A stretch of 64,000 bases of DNA. Origin: Diphasiastrum complanatum. Its lineage: Eukaryota; Streptophyta; Lycopodiopsida; Lycopodiales; Lycopodiaceae. Below are positions 37,437-50,226 of the stretch, piece by piece (positions within the stretch are counted from its first letter, which is position 1; each line of letters starts with the position of its first letter). The notes under the pieces are model-generated. The model was given only the letters and a program-made list of their open reading frames with translations, did no database searches and had not been told where the DNA came from. The translations under genes and the position numbers were made by a program. The DNA is taken from contig CM055111.1 in the NCBI GenBank assembly GCA_029204225.1, positions 22,647,355-22,711,354 on the forward strand. Reading direction: 5' to 3'.

Positions 37437-38090
37437 GATCATCCAAGCATAGATTAGGGGTTGCTTTGTCCATGAGACATATTATTTGAGCCTCTCAATT
37501 ATGTCGTCAATCTTTGGTTGTGATTGCTATTTGTGCTTCAGTGTAATATAGCAACAACTTGCTTTCTATCTATGTATAACGTAGAATGAATGTTTGTTGT
37601 AATTGAATGCAATTTCATTGTTGTCTGATCGCACTTGTATATTCAATCTGATCAGAACACGGACATCTATGACTCCTCAGTTTCTGATCAGACGATGGTT
37701 GTCTTTGACGCCTGAGGAACTCGCGATATCATACTGCTCTTCCATTTATTTTAGAACTATACTTCACATTGAATCTGATTTTAGTAGTACCACACACAAA
37801 CCATTTTTAATCTCTTCGGTGGATTGTACTTTCCTTTTGGGAGTATGAATTAATTTTTAAGATCTTGTTGGGCAATTAGAACACTTAAGGCTGTGATTAC
37901 ATTTAGCATAAGCTGTCTATTAGACTGTTTTTGCATTTAGCAACTGATTAGAACGGGAGAGCTCTTCCGCAATATTCCTGCTCTCTTCTTCATTCTTGTT
38001 CTTCCTTCTCTCTTGCCCCATCAGATTGGTATCGAAGCTTAGTCCAAATAAAACGAGAAATTAAGTTTGTCCTATTTGTATACTGTTATC

Positions 38091-38870
38091 ATGTCTCATA
38101 TAGGTAGCTCTTCATCTTCATCACTCAGTGAAGCTAGCATTGACAAGTTCAATGGTTCTAACTTCTACATTTGGAAGTTGAAACTTAGAATGATGTTGAT
38201 AGATAGAGATCTTTGGGATGTAGTAGAAGGTGTAGACCTGAAACTAGAAGATGGTGATCAAGCAAAGGCCTGGAAGATCAAAGATCAGAAGGCCTTAGCA
38301 TGTATCACACTCAATCTGGTCGACTCCTAAATATCTCACGTTACCACATGCAAAACCTCTAAGGAAGCACTGGACTTGCTATCAAGTCTCTATGAGACTC
38401 ACGACGTAACCATGAGATTACATTTTAGAAAGAAGTTCTTTACTCTTAGCATGTCTGATTCTACTGCCATCACTTCTCACATCAATAGCTTCAAGTCTCT
38501 ATTAGATCAGTTATCAGTTGTAGGATGTTCTATTCAAGATAATGATTCCGTCATGGCCTTGCTTTCTTCTCTTCCAAAGTCCTATGAGAACTTTGTGGTG
38601 ATGATCTCCACACAACCGGACCTCACCCTTCAAAAGGTGGTTGGTCATCTTCTTCAAGAAGAAATGCGGAGAAAGACTAGTAGCCTGTCCATCAAAGACA
38701 AATCCATGGCTCTATACACCAAGAAGAAAGATCATTCTAAGGGCAAGAATCGGGTGCAGCAACAACAACAACAGCTAGACTCCAATGCGGTCGAATTTAA
38801 GGAGCAAGACACGCACTTGTAAATGGCTTACAGCGGCAGCGAAGACTGTGATAGTTGGTACCTGGTCTGG
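38091..38870 (+). pseudogene. Gag of Copia element A2, truncated at the protease
   Basis: ATG 38091 (MSHIGSSSSSSLSEASIDKF) is followed by the same gag as A1, with one stop at 38328-38330 (TAA after LNLVDS). The frame resumes through SALLSSL-type blocks to a Gln-rich stretch. The zinc knuckle is missing: the sequence passes from Gln repeats straight to the DSNAVEFKEQDTHL linker. It ends at the beginning of protease (CDSWYLV) near 38870, where unrelated DNA leading to RPL3 begins. Confidence 0.87.
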
Positions 38871-39005
38871 TCTGCCACCACCGTCCATATCTCCAGAAAC
38901 AGTCAGATCTCGCCACGTCTCATGCATCCATGCATGAAGATCAGCACTAGTGATACGTGGCTGAAATCCGATCATGCGCGCTAGACATTGAAGCGGACGC
39001 GAATA

Positions 39006-39014
39006 AAACCCTAA
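39006..39014 (+). promoter_or_regulatory. Telo-box in the RPL3 proximal promoter or 5' UTR
   Basis: AAACCCTAA (extended AAAACCCTAACCCT) lies about 110 bp upstream of the RPL3 start codon and is followed by a pyrimidine-rich stretch (CTTCTTTTCCTTCTCTTC). Telo-boxes near the transcription start are typical of plant ribosomal protein genes. Confidence 0.75.
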
Positions 39015-39060
39015 CCCTCGTCCACTGTCTTCTTTTCCTTCTCTTCTTCAGTAGTAGGCA

Positions 39061-39080
39061 GAGGAGAGGAGAGGAGAGGA
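39061..39080 (+). repeat. Short GAGGA repeat in the RPL3 5' UTR
   Basis: A purine-rich AGAGG/GAGGA iteration about 45 bp before the start codon. Confidence 0.6.
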
Positions 39081-39124
39081 GACGAGCGGCTGGTGGTGGC
39101 GAGAGCGATCGGGATCGGGCGACC

Positions 39125-40826
39125 ATGAGTCACAGAAAGTTCGAGCATCCTCGACATGGCTCGCTGGGCTTTCTTCCTCGCAAGCGGGCGCGTCGCCACA
39201 GAGGAAAAGGTTTGTATTTTCCTGTTGTTTGATTGAAAAAACTTTGAAAAAACCATTTCCTGGGTTTTGTTTTCACATTTCAGTGCTTAGATTGACGGTT
39301 CATGCATTGGTGTTTCTTTTCTGGTGTTGATTCCATGGATTCTAGATGTATGTGTTGATGGATGGGTGCCTTTGGCTGGCAGTGAAATCGTTTCCTAAGG
39401 ATGATATAAAAAAGCGATGTCATCTCACAGCCTTTTTGGGCTACAAGGCTGGAATGACCCATATTGTGAGAGAGGTCGAGAAGCCTGGATCAAGTAAGCC
39501 AATGCTTGTTTCTTTTTTCCCTGTTGCAAATTAGTCAATTCTGGAAGCTTTGATTTGGCTGTTGGTGAAGTGGGCAGGGTATTCATGCGGCTAATTTGTT
39601 GTGTTTTGTTGGCAGAACTGCATAAGAAGGAAACCTGTGAAGCAGTTACCGTCATTGAGACGCCGCCCATGATTGTTGTGGGTCTCGTGGGATACGTGAA
39701 GACACCTCGTGGGCTGCGGTCTCTCAACACTGTATGGGCTCAGCATCTTAGCGATGAAGTAAAGAGGCGGTTCTATAAGAATTGGTACAAATCCAAAAAG
39801 AAAGCATTCACTAAATATTCCAAGAAGTATGAATCTGATGAAGGAAAGAAGGATATAGAGCAAGAATTAGAGAGGATGAAGAAATATGCCAGTGTTATCC
39901 GTGTTATCGCACATACTCAGGTATATATAATCTTTCGTTGTTGTGGTTCCTTTTTTGCAGTTTTTGCTGTTTGCCTGTTTCCATGCATTACTACCTTCTT
40001 GTTAATGTATCACTTCCAGATAAAATTTTCTATCTACATTTAGGCGTAAGCTGTGGAAAAAGAGGTTCTTGGTGTGGCACAACTGAGATTGTAGTTGTTG
40101 AGGCATATTCAAGAGAAAGCTTTAAAGTAAAGTTAAAGCATTGTTGTATGGTTTCAGGTGCGTAAGCTGAAGGGGATCAAGCAAAAGAAAGCACATTTGA
40201 TGGAGATTCAGGTGAATGGAGGCACTATTGCAGAGAAAGTAGACTATGGTTACAAGTTCTTTGAGAAGGCAGTTCCGATTGACGCAGTGTTCCAGAAGGA
40301 TGAGATGATTGATGTGATTGGTGTTACCAAGGGTCATGGTTATGAGGGTGTTGTAACCAGGTGGGGTGTGACAAGGCTCCCACGAAAGACCCACAGAGGT
40401 TTACGTAAAGTCGCTTGTATTGGTGCTTGGCATCCTGCCCGAGTATCATTCACTGTTGCACGAGCTGGTCAGAATGGTTACCATCACCGAACGGAAATGA
40501 ATAAGAAGGTCTATAAGATTGGTAAGGCTGGTGATGAATCACACAAGGCTAGCACTGAATTTGACCGCACCGACAAAGATATCACGCCCATGGGTGGGTT
40601 CCCGCACTATGGAGTTGTCAAAGATGACTACGTAATGCTCAAGGGTGGCTGCATTGGTCCAAAGAAGCGAGTTATCACGTTACGCCAATCTTTGTGGAAG
40701 CAAACATCTCGCAGTGCTCTTGAAGAAATCAAACTGAAGTTTGTTGACACCTCTTCTAAATTTGGGCATGGTCGTTTTCAAACAACTCAGGAGAAGGCTA
40801 AGGTTTTTGGTAGAGTGAAAGCCTAG
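39125..40826 (+). CDS. RPL3: 60S ribosomal protein L3 (uL3), four exons
   Basis: The coding sequence joins 39125-39209, 39383-39493, 39616-39920 and 40158-40826. All introns have GT-AG ends, and the total is 389 residues, the usual plant L3 length. The protein starts [20 protein letters not shown] and contains [18 protein letters not shown], the [20 protein letters not shown] region, [20 protein letters not shown] and [16 protein letters not shown], and ends [17 protein letters not shown]3 is a universal large-subunit protein that binds 25S rRNA next to the peptidyl-transferase centre; its W-finger and the His of the GYHHRT loop are conserved here. All junctions preserve phase (1, 1, 0). There are no frameshifts. 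A telo-box lies upstream, and an A2 retroelement fragment ends about 255 bp before the start codon. Confidence 0.97.
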
Positions 40827-43533
40827 AAAGCTCTGCTAGGAGAAGAAGCATTCTCATTGAAATGTGATCCTAAGCTACCTGCCTTTGATATCTGAGAAGA
40901 TTTTATGCTAGTTGATGCCTTGATACTTTTGTATGATGTTATGAGGTCCTTTACTATGGACAATTATGGGGACACTTTTAGTTGGCTATTTCTCTTATGA
41001 GAATTTGAGTTTTATTTTCAATTTGCTTGCTGGTTCATTAGATGTCAATTGTAATTCAACAGACGACATTTTTGGTGCTGTCATATTTGTTCATTCTTAC
41101 TTGACCTTAAATTATTGAAGGCTTAGTTTCTGTCATGCTTTTCTGTTTTTGATCAATGTGTACAGTGTCCCATGTAATGATAGGGCCCTAATTTGATTTC
41201 TTCAGTTTTTTATTGTGGAAAATGAAATCTGGAATCTGCTGTCACAGTGATTTGGAATAATGAATGATTTTCTAATTATTCTGAATGCTTCATACAATCT
41301 GAAGACGTAATTAGTTAAAAGACGATAAGAACTTGTGCATTGAATCTTATGTACAGTTATAGTTGAGCATACCGTCATGCATGATAGTTTCTTGACTTTG
41401 TGGGGTTACTGAGATCTCAATACAAATCTTTATTTTGAAATAAGTTAGATCTCTGAAAGCCAGCTTATTGGCCATTTTCTTTGAATACTGATACATTCTT
41501 TGTCCATTTTTGCCCTGCCTTGCTTTGCAAGGAGGACTTAGCAATAGTGTGAAACATTGACTTGCTTGTGTTTTGGCTTTAATTCAAATGAATTAAACAA
41601 AAAAAAATTAATTGTATTTTAAGCTTTTGTGGTCTTGACATGTGGATATTTCAAATAAATTTCTTATTTTTTTCCGTTTTTTAGATATTGCTTCACTTTG
41701 TAAACTAGTAAATAATGAAAAAAATTATTACTCCCTATTTGGGATTTGATGCATTTCACTTTCCTGTTTAGGCATCTCACATGGATTACCAAACCAGGTG
41801 AATTGTTCTAGAGATGTTTTTTTTTGGTGTGTGTGTCTAGATTTTTAAAAAATCTGAGCTTGTTCTTCTTTCTCTGTCCTTCACTGTTTCTGCTGCGATG
41901 CAGCTTCGACATTGCCAACGATCGATCTGTGGCCTCTGATTTCTGTTTCTAGCAGCAGAAAGCTGCAGATCAACAATATGGCAAAATAGCCGCAGACAAT
42001 ACATCGATACAAGCCAGGCAGCTGCTGCTGCCTGTTCTGAATTGCTTGTTATTCTTATTATAATAGTTATGGTTGATCAATTGCTTCATCCTACAGTTTT
42101 CGTCAGAATATGGATCTTCCAAAATAGAGGAGTTTCAGATGGTTTCTCAGGCAGGAGACGGCAAGAGAAGTGTGGCTGCTGAAAAAATAATATGATTCTA
42201 TAGACGTGGTGTTGCTGGTCAAAAGCTCTTGTGTGCTGTAGTTGTCTGATAATGTGGATTGAGACTGTCTTTTGAGTGAGGTCTTGTCTGTCCATGTTTT
42301 ATGATAGCTAGTCTGTACTTGGCTCTTGATTGTAATTAGAATCAATCAAAGTGGTGATTGGCTACATTGGTTTTCTAGGAACCTTGTGCAACAAGACTAA
42401 CCACATTTGAAATTTCGTGATGGAACCATGTCAAATTTTAGAATAACAACCATGTGGTAGTTTTAATAGCAACTTCTTTATGTCAGCCGTAATGTAATGT
42501 TTTGGAGCTTGATTTGTTTGAAAATGGTGCTGAATGTTGTCAACCATCAGACAATTTAACAAATATCCTCACAAATATAAGACATCAAAGGTTATGAACT
42601 TGCAGATTTTCCAATGTCGTGTATTTTTTTCATTCATAGTTATGATTTGTATTCTGTTTTTCTTCTGATAATCCCCTCCCCACTCGCCCCCAACCCCCCC
42701 CCTGGAGAGAATCAGTACTTTGCTTTGAAGCCACTTCTATATCTAATTGTTTCAGTGCTTTTGAAAACTTTGTAAACTTTGATGAGGCATACATGACAAA
42801 TAGATCATTGAAATTATTGACATGTGCTTTCTCATGTCCATTTATGTGGTAAATCATCACAATAGCTTAAAACTATCGTGGCAAAGTTAATGAAAAACAC
42901 CTTGTTGGGAGTTTCATAACTCACTTGGTGAGTGTGCTTGTTAGAAAAGGTACATACGATCATGTACATATCTTGGAATATGCAAAACCACTAGTACAAC
43001 AAAATAAGATATAATGATACAAATAGCAATGCTTGCATCAATTTTGGCTTAGTTTTTCATCTCTTTACAACTATTGCAAAATGCATTTTATAGTGATGTT
43101 GATTTGCAACACAAAAGTGATGCTAGACTTTATTTAGAAGCTCAAATGAAAGAAGTTCAAATATGTCACATAGCAATGAATTTCAAGTTCAACTAAACAT
43201 CTCACACCATTTAGCAATGTTTCAAGATATAATAAAAACCTTTTAAAAGGACATCACTTATGTTATCATTATCAGAGTGTTAAGCCGGTTACGAGTTGGT
43301 AGAAGCTATGCAGGTAATAAAGACATTTTAAGGCATCCAAAGTCACTACAAGCCAAAGAGAATTAAATATATCCGTATACCAAGAAGCCTCTTCCCTTTT
43401 TGAGCGTAAGTGGCTTATGCACAAACTGAATTTTGTTTCGAAACATCGTACCTGCATGATCGTAGATGTATTATCTTGTGAGGATGCCATGTTAATCTTT
43501 CGAGTGTTTGCTTTCTTAAGAATCAAATTATAA
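40827..43533. other. RPL3 3' UTR and downstream intergenic DNA
   Basis: The first 300-350 bases are T-rich and probably form the 3' UTR. The rest has no supported gene; it includes a C-run (42690-42703) and short frames only. Confidence 0.5.
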
Positions 43534-44017
43534 TGACCACATGGGAAAACCCCTAAGATGAGGATAGGAACACACAAGAGAGACTATGGAGCAAAACCAC
43601 CCAACCAAACCTAGATCCCTCCTGGAGAATCCTCCTGGATCTAGCTCCCAAGCCATGTCATGTGATAGCAAGAGGAGAAGAGCTCAACTGGTGACCTAGA
43701 CCAAAGTCGTCGCCGGAATAATCACTACCTCAATATATAAAGAGTAGGATCTTGTGCATGAGCACATGCAATCCCCATGCAGGTCAACTATAAATAGATC
43801 ATAGCTCTTCATGCATACCTTCTGCCTATATCAGTCACACGTACATGCCCTACTCCATATGTCTCAATTAGAGTGTTTGGGTCCTCTCAAAGTCAGTAGT
43901 CACCAACAGGCCTCGATGTGGAATTAAATCTCGGTGTGACCATTAATCTCGAACACTGGAGAGCCGGTCTACCATATTAGGACTATTCCAGGTCCTTAGC
44001 GGAATATGGCCGTAACA
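43534..44017 (-). mobile_element. 3' LTR of a non-coding LTR element
   Basis: On the minus strand a purine tract (complement of 44018-44030) precedes TGTTACGGCCATATTCCGC, and the LTR ends CATGTGGTCA at 43534, about 484 bp. Its terminal part (43534-43600) matches 46201-46265, which precedes a primer-binding site, confirming the LTR assignment. Confidence 0.8.
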
Positions 44018-46200
44018 TTCTTCCTCCCTTAAACAAGTTATGTCCTTAGAACGGGAAAAAGAAAACATGAAACTATTTCTTAAGCGTTCAAATCTCAACA
44101 CCTTCATGTAATCCCAACTACATGAAACACTGGGTGATTTACCTTATTTTATAAATCAAATTTGAAAGCTAAAGAAATTCCATGTCAATTTATTGCAGAA
44201 AATAAGGCTTCTTGGTACAAATATTCTTAGAATATCCAAATATTCTAAAATACCACAATTTAGGCATCTAAAATCTCTAGGAGATCCATCAAGTCTTAGA
44301 TAATCACAACTCAAACCAGAGTACTGTAGTTACTCTAATGAGTTAACAGCCCCATTTCTAGCATCATATGCAAGAAATCAGCTACTATCCGTATCTTAAT
44401 AGATTTATTTGTCTCCTATAAATCTGGAGAAATAGACTGAACTTTGCACACAAGCACTTGTAGACTACAATCTGTAAGGTAAGCAAATTCCTCATAAGTA
44501 AGCAATTACTTAATGAAAATGCCTGTGAGATCCACACAATCTCAAGTATGTGTTGGAGTAAAAAAAATTTAGAGTTCAACCAATAGATCTAAATCCTTGA
44601 CTCACCCAATTGATCAAGAATTACTCATTATCTTAAGAATCCTCACATTTTCTTATAATCTTCAAATGACCTTTAAGTATCAATTTATGATCTGTCAATC
44701 ATAAACACTTAGAATCTTATGACTCGTCAATCATAATTCTCAGGATTCTAAAACCATACTTAATCACTGAAAGATACTGGAGTATATGCACAACATACCA
44801 CTCAGGAAATATAAGAATCATTCTGAAACCTTTTTCACAAGGAATTTCACTGGATTCCAAAAATATTCTTTCAATCCAATTCTTAACCAAATTATGAGTT
44901 CCAACAAGGTAATTAAAGACTTTTATAACATTCGTCTTTAACAACATAAACTTTATACAATCACCTATCCGATATCCAATTGAGCTCCCAGGGATATTAT
45001 CACTAATGTGTTAAGTCTATTACTCAACTGAGATATACTCATTTAAGAATTCAGTATTCTATGCACACAATTCCTTTGATGAATCTGAATGACTCATAAA
45101 CGATGTGTCTTACAAGCAATACACACAAAACAAACAGTTTTCAATAAATTCTCTTCACACTGTCCGTAGCAATTAACTTCCACATGAGTAAATCAACTAC
45201 TCAAGTTAATTGCCCATGATTTAGAAATCTTAAATGTCCAGGTGCAGATCTTAATTATACTAGTATAACACCACATTTAGATCCTTATCCAAATCATTTT
45301 TTAAGTTAACCTATAGATCTATTAGAACATATTTGTTAACTCTACAAGTAATATGAGATTAAGATTAAAGCTTTATTCTATTTGATCCAATTCATAACTA
45401 AATGGTACTTGGTAGCCAACCAGTGAACCTTAATTTAATCTTTACCACTACTTCCCATATTCATGAATATCTCACAGCTCAAAACTTCCAAAATCACTCT
45501 AGTTGCAGATTATTCAAAACAATCACTAGAGATTTCTTCTATTTCACTGGATGGTTCCACCATTGCACACAAATTGGATTCCACAAAAGAAATCTATGCA
45601 ACTGGTTGATCCCATGAAAGTCTTATTCCTATCATTTTCTTCTCCCCCTTTGAAAAGAAATTCAATAATTTCTATCAAAAAGTTCCCAAGAGACAACATA
45701 TAAGATATCAAAGATTCGAAAACGTCAGTAATGAGTATTCAAAACTGTTACAAATTGAACTTTTTCCTTAAAATCAAAAAATATCTTATCCCGAGTGATA
45801 GAAACATTAATCTCAATAATCAACTATCAAATATAGATAATCATTTGGGCTCAAAAAGTCTAAATTCCACTTTAATCAATTGAAACATTAGTTGATTTTG
45901 AGCTACATTCACAAACCTGAAATGGAAGTATGAATTCATATAACTTAAACAGTTCTTCAAGATCTAGTTCTACACTGGAAGGAATTATATGAATCTCAAT
46001 CCAATTGTCTAATACTAACCACTGGTCTACAAATCATTCTCACACAAGAATTTTCTCTTTGAAATCAATGATGTCCCATACCAACAGTTCTCTCTCCAAG
46101 AAAGTTCTTTGCTTTTAAATCCGATCATCAGAATGTCAAAAAGATTATTAGACCATGTGAGGATTCTTAAGATAATGAGTAGTTCTTGATACCAATATAA
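44018..46200 (-). mobile_element. Internal region of a non-autonomous LTR element, no coding
   Basis: About 2.2 kb between the two LTR ends is AT-rich and lacks any gag or pol similarity. At its 5' end on the minus strand is TGGTATCAAGAAC (complement near 46180-46193), an initiator-Met type primer-binding site. The architecture fits a LARD-type or deleted Gypsy derivative mobilised by a partner. Confidence 0.7.
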
Positions 46201-46266
46201 TGGCCACTAAGGAAAACCCCTAAGTTGAGGATAGGAATACACAAGAGAGACTATGGAGCAACCACC
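46201..46266 (-). mobile_element. Truncated 5' LTR of the same element
   Basis: About 65 bp (plus-strand TGGCCACTAAGGAAAACCCC...GACTATGGAGCAACCACC) matches the start of 43534-43600. Homology then stops and a GC-rich sequence replaces the rest of the LTR. Confidence 0.72.
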
Positions 46267-46378
46267 TCAAAAATAGATTTGGAGGTAGGTTCAGATGTAG
46301 AAGCAAGAGGATCTGTGCTAGAAAGTGCAGTCAGAGCTGATTCTGAGGTGGAACCAACAGCAGACAGGTTAGGAAATG

Positions 46379-46610
46379 TGATGGAGCCCTGAGGTGCAGT
46401 GGTGGCAGCAGCGGAGCTGTGTGGTGGAGCGACGGCGGAGCTAGGTGTTGGAGCGATGACAACATCAGATAGGTTAGGGCCAGCAACGGAGCTGTGTGGT
46501 GGGGTGATGGCAGCAACGGACAGATTAGGACCATTTGTAGACAGGTATCTAGGTGCGATGGAGACAGTTGAAAGAAGCAGATCTGCGGTGGAGCCAGCAA
46601 TTGAGCGTGG
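46379..46610 (+). repeat. Degenerate GC-rich tandem repeat
   Basis: The words GCGGAGCTGTGTGGTGGAGC, GGCGGAGCTAGGTGTTGGAG and ACGGAGCTGTGTGGTGGGGT recur at steps of about 21 and 55 bp, with AGACAGGTTAGG/AGATAGGTTAGGGCC/AGATTAGGACC between them. Overlapping frames on both strands are a by-product of the repeat. Confidence 0.65.
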
Positions 46611-46708
46611 AGGAGAGTGGGGGGAGTTACCTCCCCCTCAAGTGCGTGGATCCATGTGGTGGAGCGCTGGCAGCAAACAGATCGCAGCTAGGAGGGCGCC
46701 ACCATAGT

Positions 46709-46709
<1 letters not shown>

Positions 46710-46749
<40 letters not shown>
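46710..46749. repeat. (GA)n microsatellite
   Basis: About 20 GA units. Confidence 0.95.
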
Positions 46750-46750
<1 letters not shown>

Positions 46751-47132
46751 ACATGATTTCACATAGTCCCTCTTGACAAGTCAAGACCAAACCCTTGGAA
46801 CCCTTCAATTTATAGCATAACAGGTAAAAAAATACAGCTGTATAAAGTATGACAGTACAGAGTACCATAAAGCGAAGCAAGTTTTAAGACACCCAGCTGT
46901 TACCTGCCACCATCCCACACAACAAAACCGTACAAGTTAGTCGCAAGATTCACTACTTTATCAGCTAGATTGAATTAACAACAAGTACGTCCAATCTTCC
47001 CAATCGTTCACTTTCTAAATTAGCAACAAGTTCCACTCTTTAACGAAGCCGTATCAGGGCAGAAGCCATACTGATCAGTAAAAGAACAAAAAGGAACATA
47101 TTAGGTTCACAAGTGCATTCTATATGTAAGCA

Positions 47133-47137
47133 ACTAT
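47133..47137. other. Left target-site duplication of element D (ACTAT)
   Basis: Identical to 53408-53412 on the other side of the element. Confidence 0.9.
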
Positions 47138-47999
47138 TGATAAATTTTACAGTTTTTAGGACAATAATGATTGTACTTTACAATCATAGAGAGTTATTGG
47201 TTGCTTAATCAATGAATCTATCAAGTTCTACACATTAGATCTTGATCTAGATTCACTACACTTGGATTTAAGCAAGAGCAATGGATCAACACATCATTTT
47301 TTAGTGAGAGCGGCTTCACACGTGTGGAGTACTGTCCACTGTACGGCCTGCACCTGAAACAACAAGTACAATGATACTAGATAGCAATCATGCATAAAAA
47401 TCACAAGACAAATGACTAGAAATCTCACAAAAGTGTAGAGTGCAAAAGTCTCATCAATTTTCTTAGCAAAATGATGATCCTTTTATGGATCAAGTACATC
47501 CATGAGTCTGGTACAGTCCAGCAGGCCTTCACACGTGTGAAGAGTGCCACATCACTCATATCTATCCATTTGATCCATCCTTGATCCTTATCCAATAGTT
47601 GACCTTCTAGAATATGACTAAAATCCAAAAAGCTAGTCTCCTAGAATATAGGAATATTCCCTACAAAATAGGATCTAAGGAAAATGGTCAACTCTTATCT
47701 TCTAGTACTCTATACACACATGTGAACATCCACTTGCCATGTGGGAGCATTTACTCATGCACATGCAAGGAAAAGCTAATTTGTAGGTGACTAGTCAACT
47801 TGACTAAAAACTAGTCATTTCATGTTCACACTAACTAGAATGATACAAAATCAATTTGGATATATACAAACATGAAAAGTACATCCTTTCACACATGGGA
47901 ACATGCTCCACACGTGTGAAATCATATCATCAACATATTCTAATGTTTGATCAATATTTACATGAACCAATGTCAAGTGAGAAGTGACAATTTTCAACA
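47138..47999 (-). repeat. 3' LTR of element D
   Basis: It contains three CACACGTGTG palindromes (47317-47326, 47530-47539, 47909-47918) and a CACACATGTG variant near 47714. It pairs with 52546-53407. Confidence 0.95.
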
Positions 48000-48012
48000 C
48001 TCCTCCTCACTT

Positions 48013-50226
48013 CTAACTTGGCAAATCTAGTGTACATCTATCTACAATTCCAAGAGCATATCTTAACTTAAAAAATGGATCTTTGGACAATGGTTTGGTT
48101 AAGATATCAGCTATGCATTCGGATGATGGTACATGATGTAGTTGCACTTCCTTGGATTGTACCTTCTCCCTCACAAAGTGGTGAGCTATCTCAATATGCT
48201 TTGTTCTAGCATGGAAGATAGGATTTGAAGCAATTTGTTGAGAAGCTTGATTGTCACAAAATATGTAAGGGATCTCCTCGGCCTCTAGCACATGTAGTTC
48301 CATCAAGAGTCTTCTTAGCCATAAGAGCTCTTTGGTTGTTGAAGTCAATGCCTTGTATTCGGCTTCACAAGAAGATAGTGAGATTGTATCTTGCTTTTTG
48401 GAAAGCCAAGATATCACTCCTCCACAAAGAAATGTTGCAAATGCACTAATGGACTTCCTATCCATCTTGTCACCTGCAAAATCTGAATCCGAGTAGGCTC
48501 TCAAGTGCAAGTTAGATCCTTCATAAAGTATACCAAAAAATCTAGTACTAGAAACATATCTAAGTACTCTCTTGGCACTTTTCCAATGATGAATTAAAGG
48601 AGCTTGCATACTTTGACTCAACTTGCTTACACAAAAACTTAAGTCAGGTCTAGTGATGGTTAAATAGATTAGAGAGCCTATAAGCTTCCTAAAGAGAGTG
48701 ATGTCCTCAAAGGATGCTTCATCACCTTCATTAGTTGCTTTCACAACATGCTCCATAGGGGTGTCAATCCCCTTACAATCTTTCATACCAAATCTTTCAA
48801 GAATGGAAGTAGCATACTTAGATTGACTTATGAAAGTACAATTGCTACTTCTAGACACTTCTATCCCAAGTATAAACTTTAGGAAGCCTAGATCTACCAT
48901 CTTGAACTCACTAGATAAGTCAACTTTTACTTTGCCTATGCCATCATCATCATTTCCTGTCATAATGATGTCATCAACATAAAGAACCAAAATGATGATC
49001 TTTCCTTCATTACATTTGAAATATAAAGAAGGTTCATAAGCACTTAGTACAAAGCCAAGGGAATAGAGAAAATCATGCAACCTAGAGTACCAAGCTCTAG
49101 GTGCTTGCTTCAAGCCATATAGGCTCTTCCTTAAGTAGCACACCTTTTGCTCCTCACCAATCTTGATGAAGCCCTCGGGTTGCATCATGTAGATTTCCTC
49201 TTCTAAGAAGCCATTCAAGAAGGCATTTGTCACATCCATTTGGTAGAGATCCCATTTGAACAAAGTAGCAATGCAAATGATTAATCTAATAGTTACAAGC
49301 TTAGCTACAGGTGCAAATGTTTCTTCATAATCCAATCCTTTTATTTGAAGAAATCCCTTAGCAACAAGCCTAGCTTTGTATTTACTAATAGATCCATCTT
49401 GATTGTACTTAATTCTATAAATCCACTTACATGCAAGTGGTTTCTTTCCTCTTGGAAGATTTACAAGATTCCAAGTATGATTTTCTTCTAATGCATCATA
49501 CTCTACTTGCATTGCATCTCTCCAAACTTTAGATTTACATGCTTCTTCAAAAGATGATGGTTCTTCAATCAATGTAGCTAAAAAAGAGTAAGAGGTAGAA
49601 GATGTAGAGCCTTCCTTTTGCTTTCCCTTGTCCACATAGGTAAGCCTTGAGGGCTCGGCCTTGCTCCTTGATGATCTTCTTGGCCCCTTTTGACTTGGAT
49701 CCAAATCTCCATCCTCGGGTTTGTCATGATCCTCCTCGGGTTTGTCAAGATCCTCCTTGGATTTGTCAAGATCTTCAATGCACAATGGGTTAGATCCATT
49801 TGACAAGCTCTTAGCAAATTGTGACTCATCAAAAAGTACATCCTTGCTTACCTTTACTTTCTTGGATGTAGGATCATATATCCTATATCCCTTGCTATTT
49901 TCTCCATAGCCAACAAAGATTCCTTTGAAGGAGGTAGCATCTTCTTTCCTTCTAGTCTCCAAAGGAATGTGTACATAACAAGTACATCCAAAGATCTTAA
50001 AATATTTTACATTGGGTTTCTTATCAAACAAGGCTTGATAAGGTGAGATCCCATCTATAGCACTACTAGGAAGTCTATTACACAAATAATTAGCACATGT
50101 TATGGCTTCTCCCCAAAATGAGATGGGAAGTGATGCATCAAGCCTCAAGGACTTTTCTCTCGGCCACCCCATTTTGTTGAGGGGTGTAGGAACAAGTGTA
50201 TTGTAACTTAATACCATTGATCTCAC
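48013..50226 (-). pseudogene. Element D integrase C-terminus, reverse transcriptase and RNase H
   Basis: This long frame begins just after the integrase catalytic Glu and holds SLRLDASLPISFWGEAITCA and IFGCTCYVHIP. An acidic linker follows, with a repeated DLDKSKEDLDKPEEDHDKPE motif. RT (YQMDVTNAFLNGFLEEEIYM, SLYGLKQAPRAWYSR, LYVDDIIMTGN) and RNase H (YSDSDFAGD, SSCEAEYKAL, FCDNQASQQIA) follow, ending in DILTKPL and LRYALGIV. The RT YVDD catalytic motif is intact and the frame is uninterrupted. It overlaps the upstream frame at 50138-50226 in a different phase. Compared with element B, about ten codons (NRSLCEYAKA) are missing at the junction near 50160, a small deletion that shifts the frame. 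Confidence 0.95.

Larger units (their letters stand above)
36540..38023 (+). mobile_element. 5' LTR of Copia element A2, with duplicated promoter region
   Basis: The LTR runs from TGTTGGAAATTAAGCCCATA to CTTGCCCCATCA (1484 bp). An internal tandem duplication of about 201-208 bp (units starting at 37091 and 37292, GTGAGAGAATTTGCAA/C) gives two TATAAATAGATC boxes, at 37221 and 37429. The primer-binding site TGGTATCGAAGC follows at 38027-38038. Confidence 0.88.

Noticed and set aside
39005-39018. AAAACCCTAACCCT as interstitial telomere sequence
   Set aside because: It is only two telomere units in the promoter of a ribosomal protein gene, which fits a telo-box.
46331-46707. Overlapping ORFs on both strands (89-102 codons)
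   Set aside because: They follow a GC-rich tandem repeat; the repeat period explains their openness and no domain is visible.
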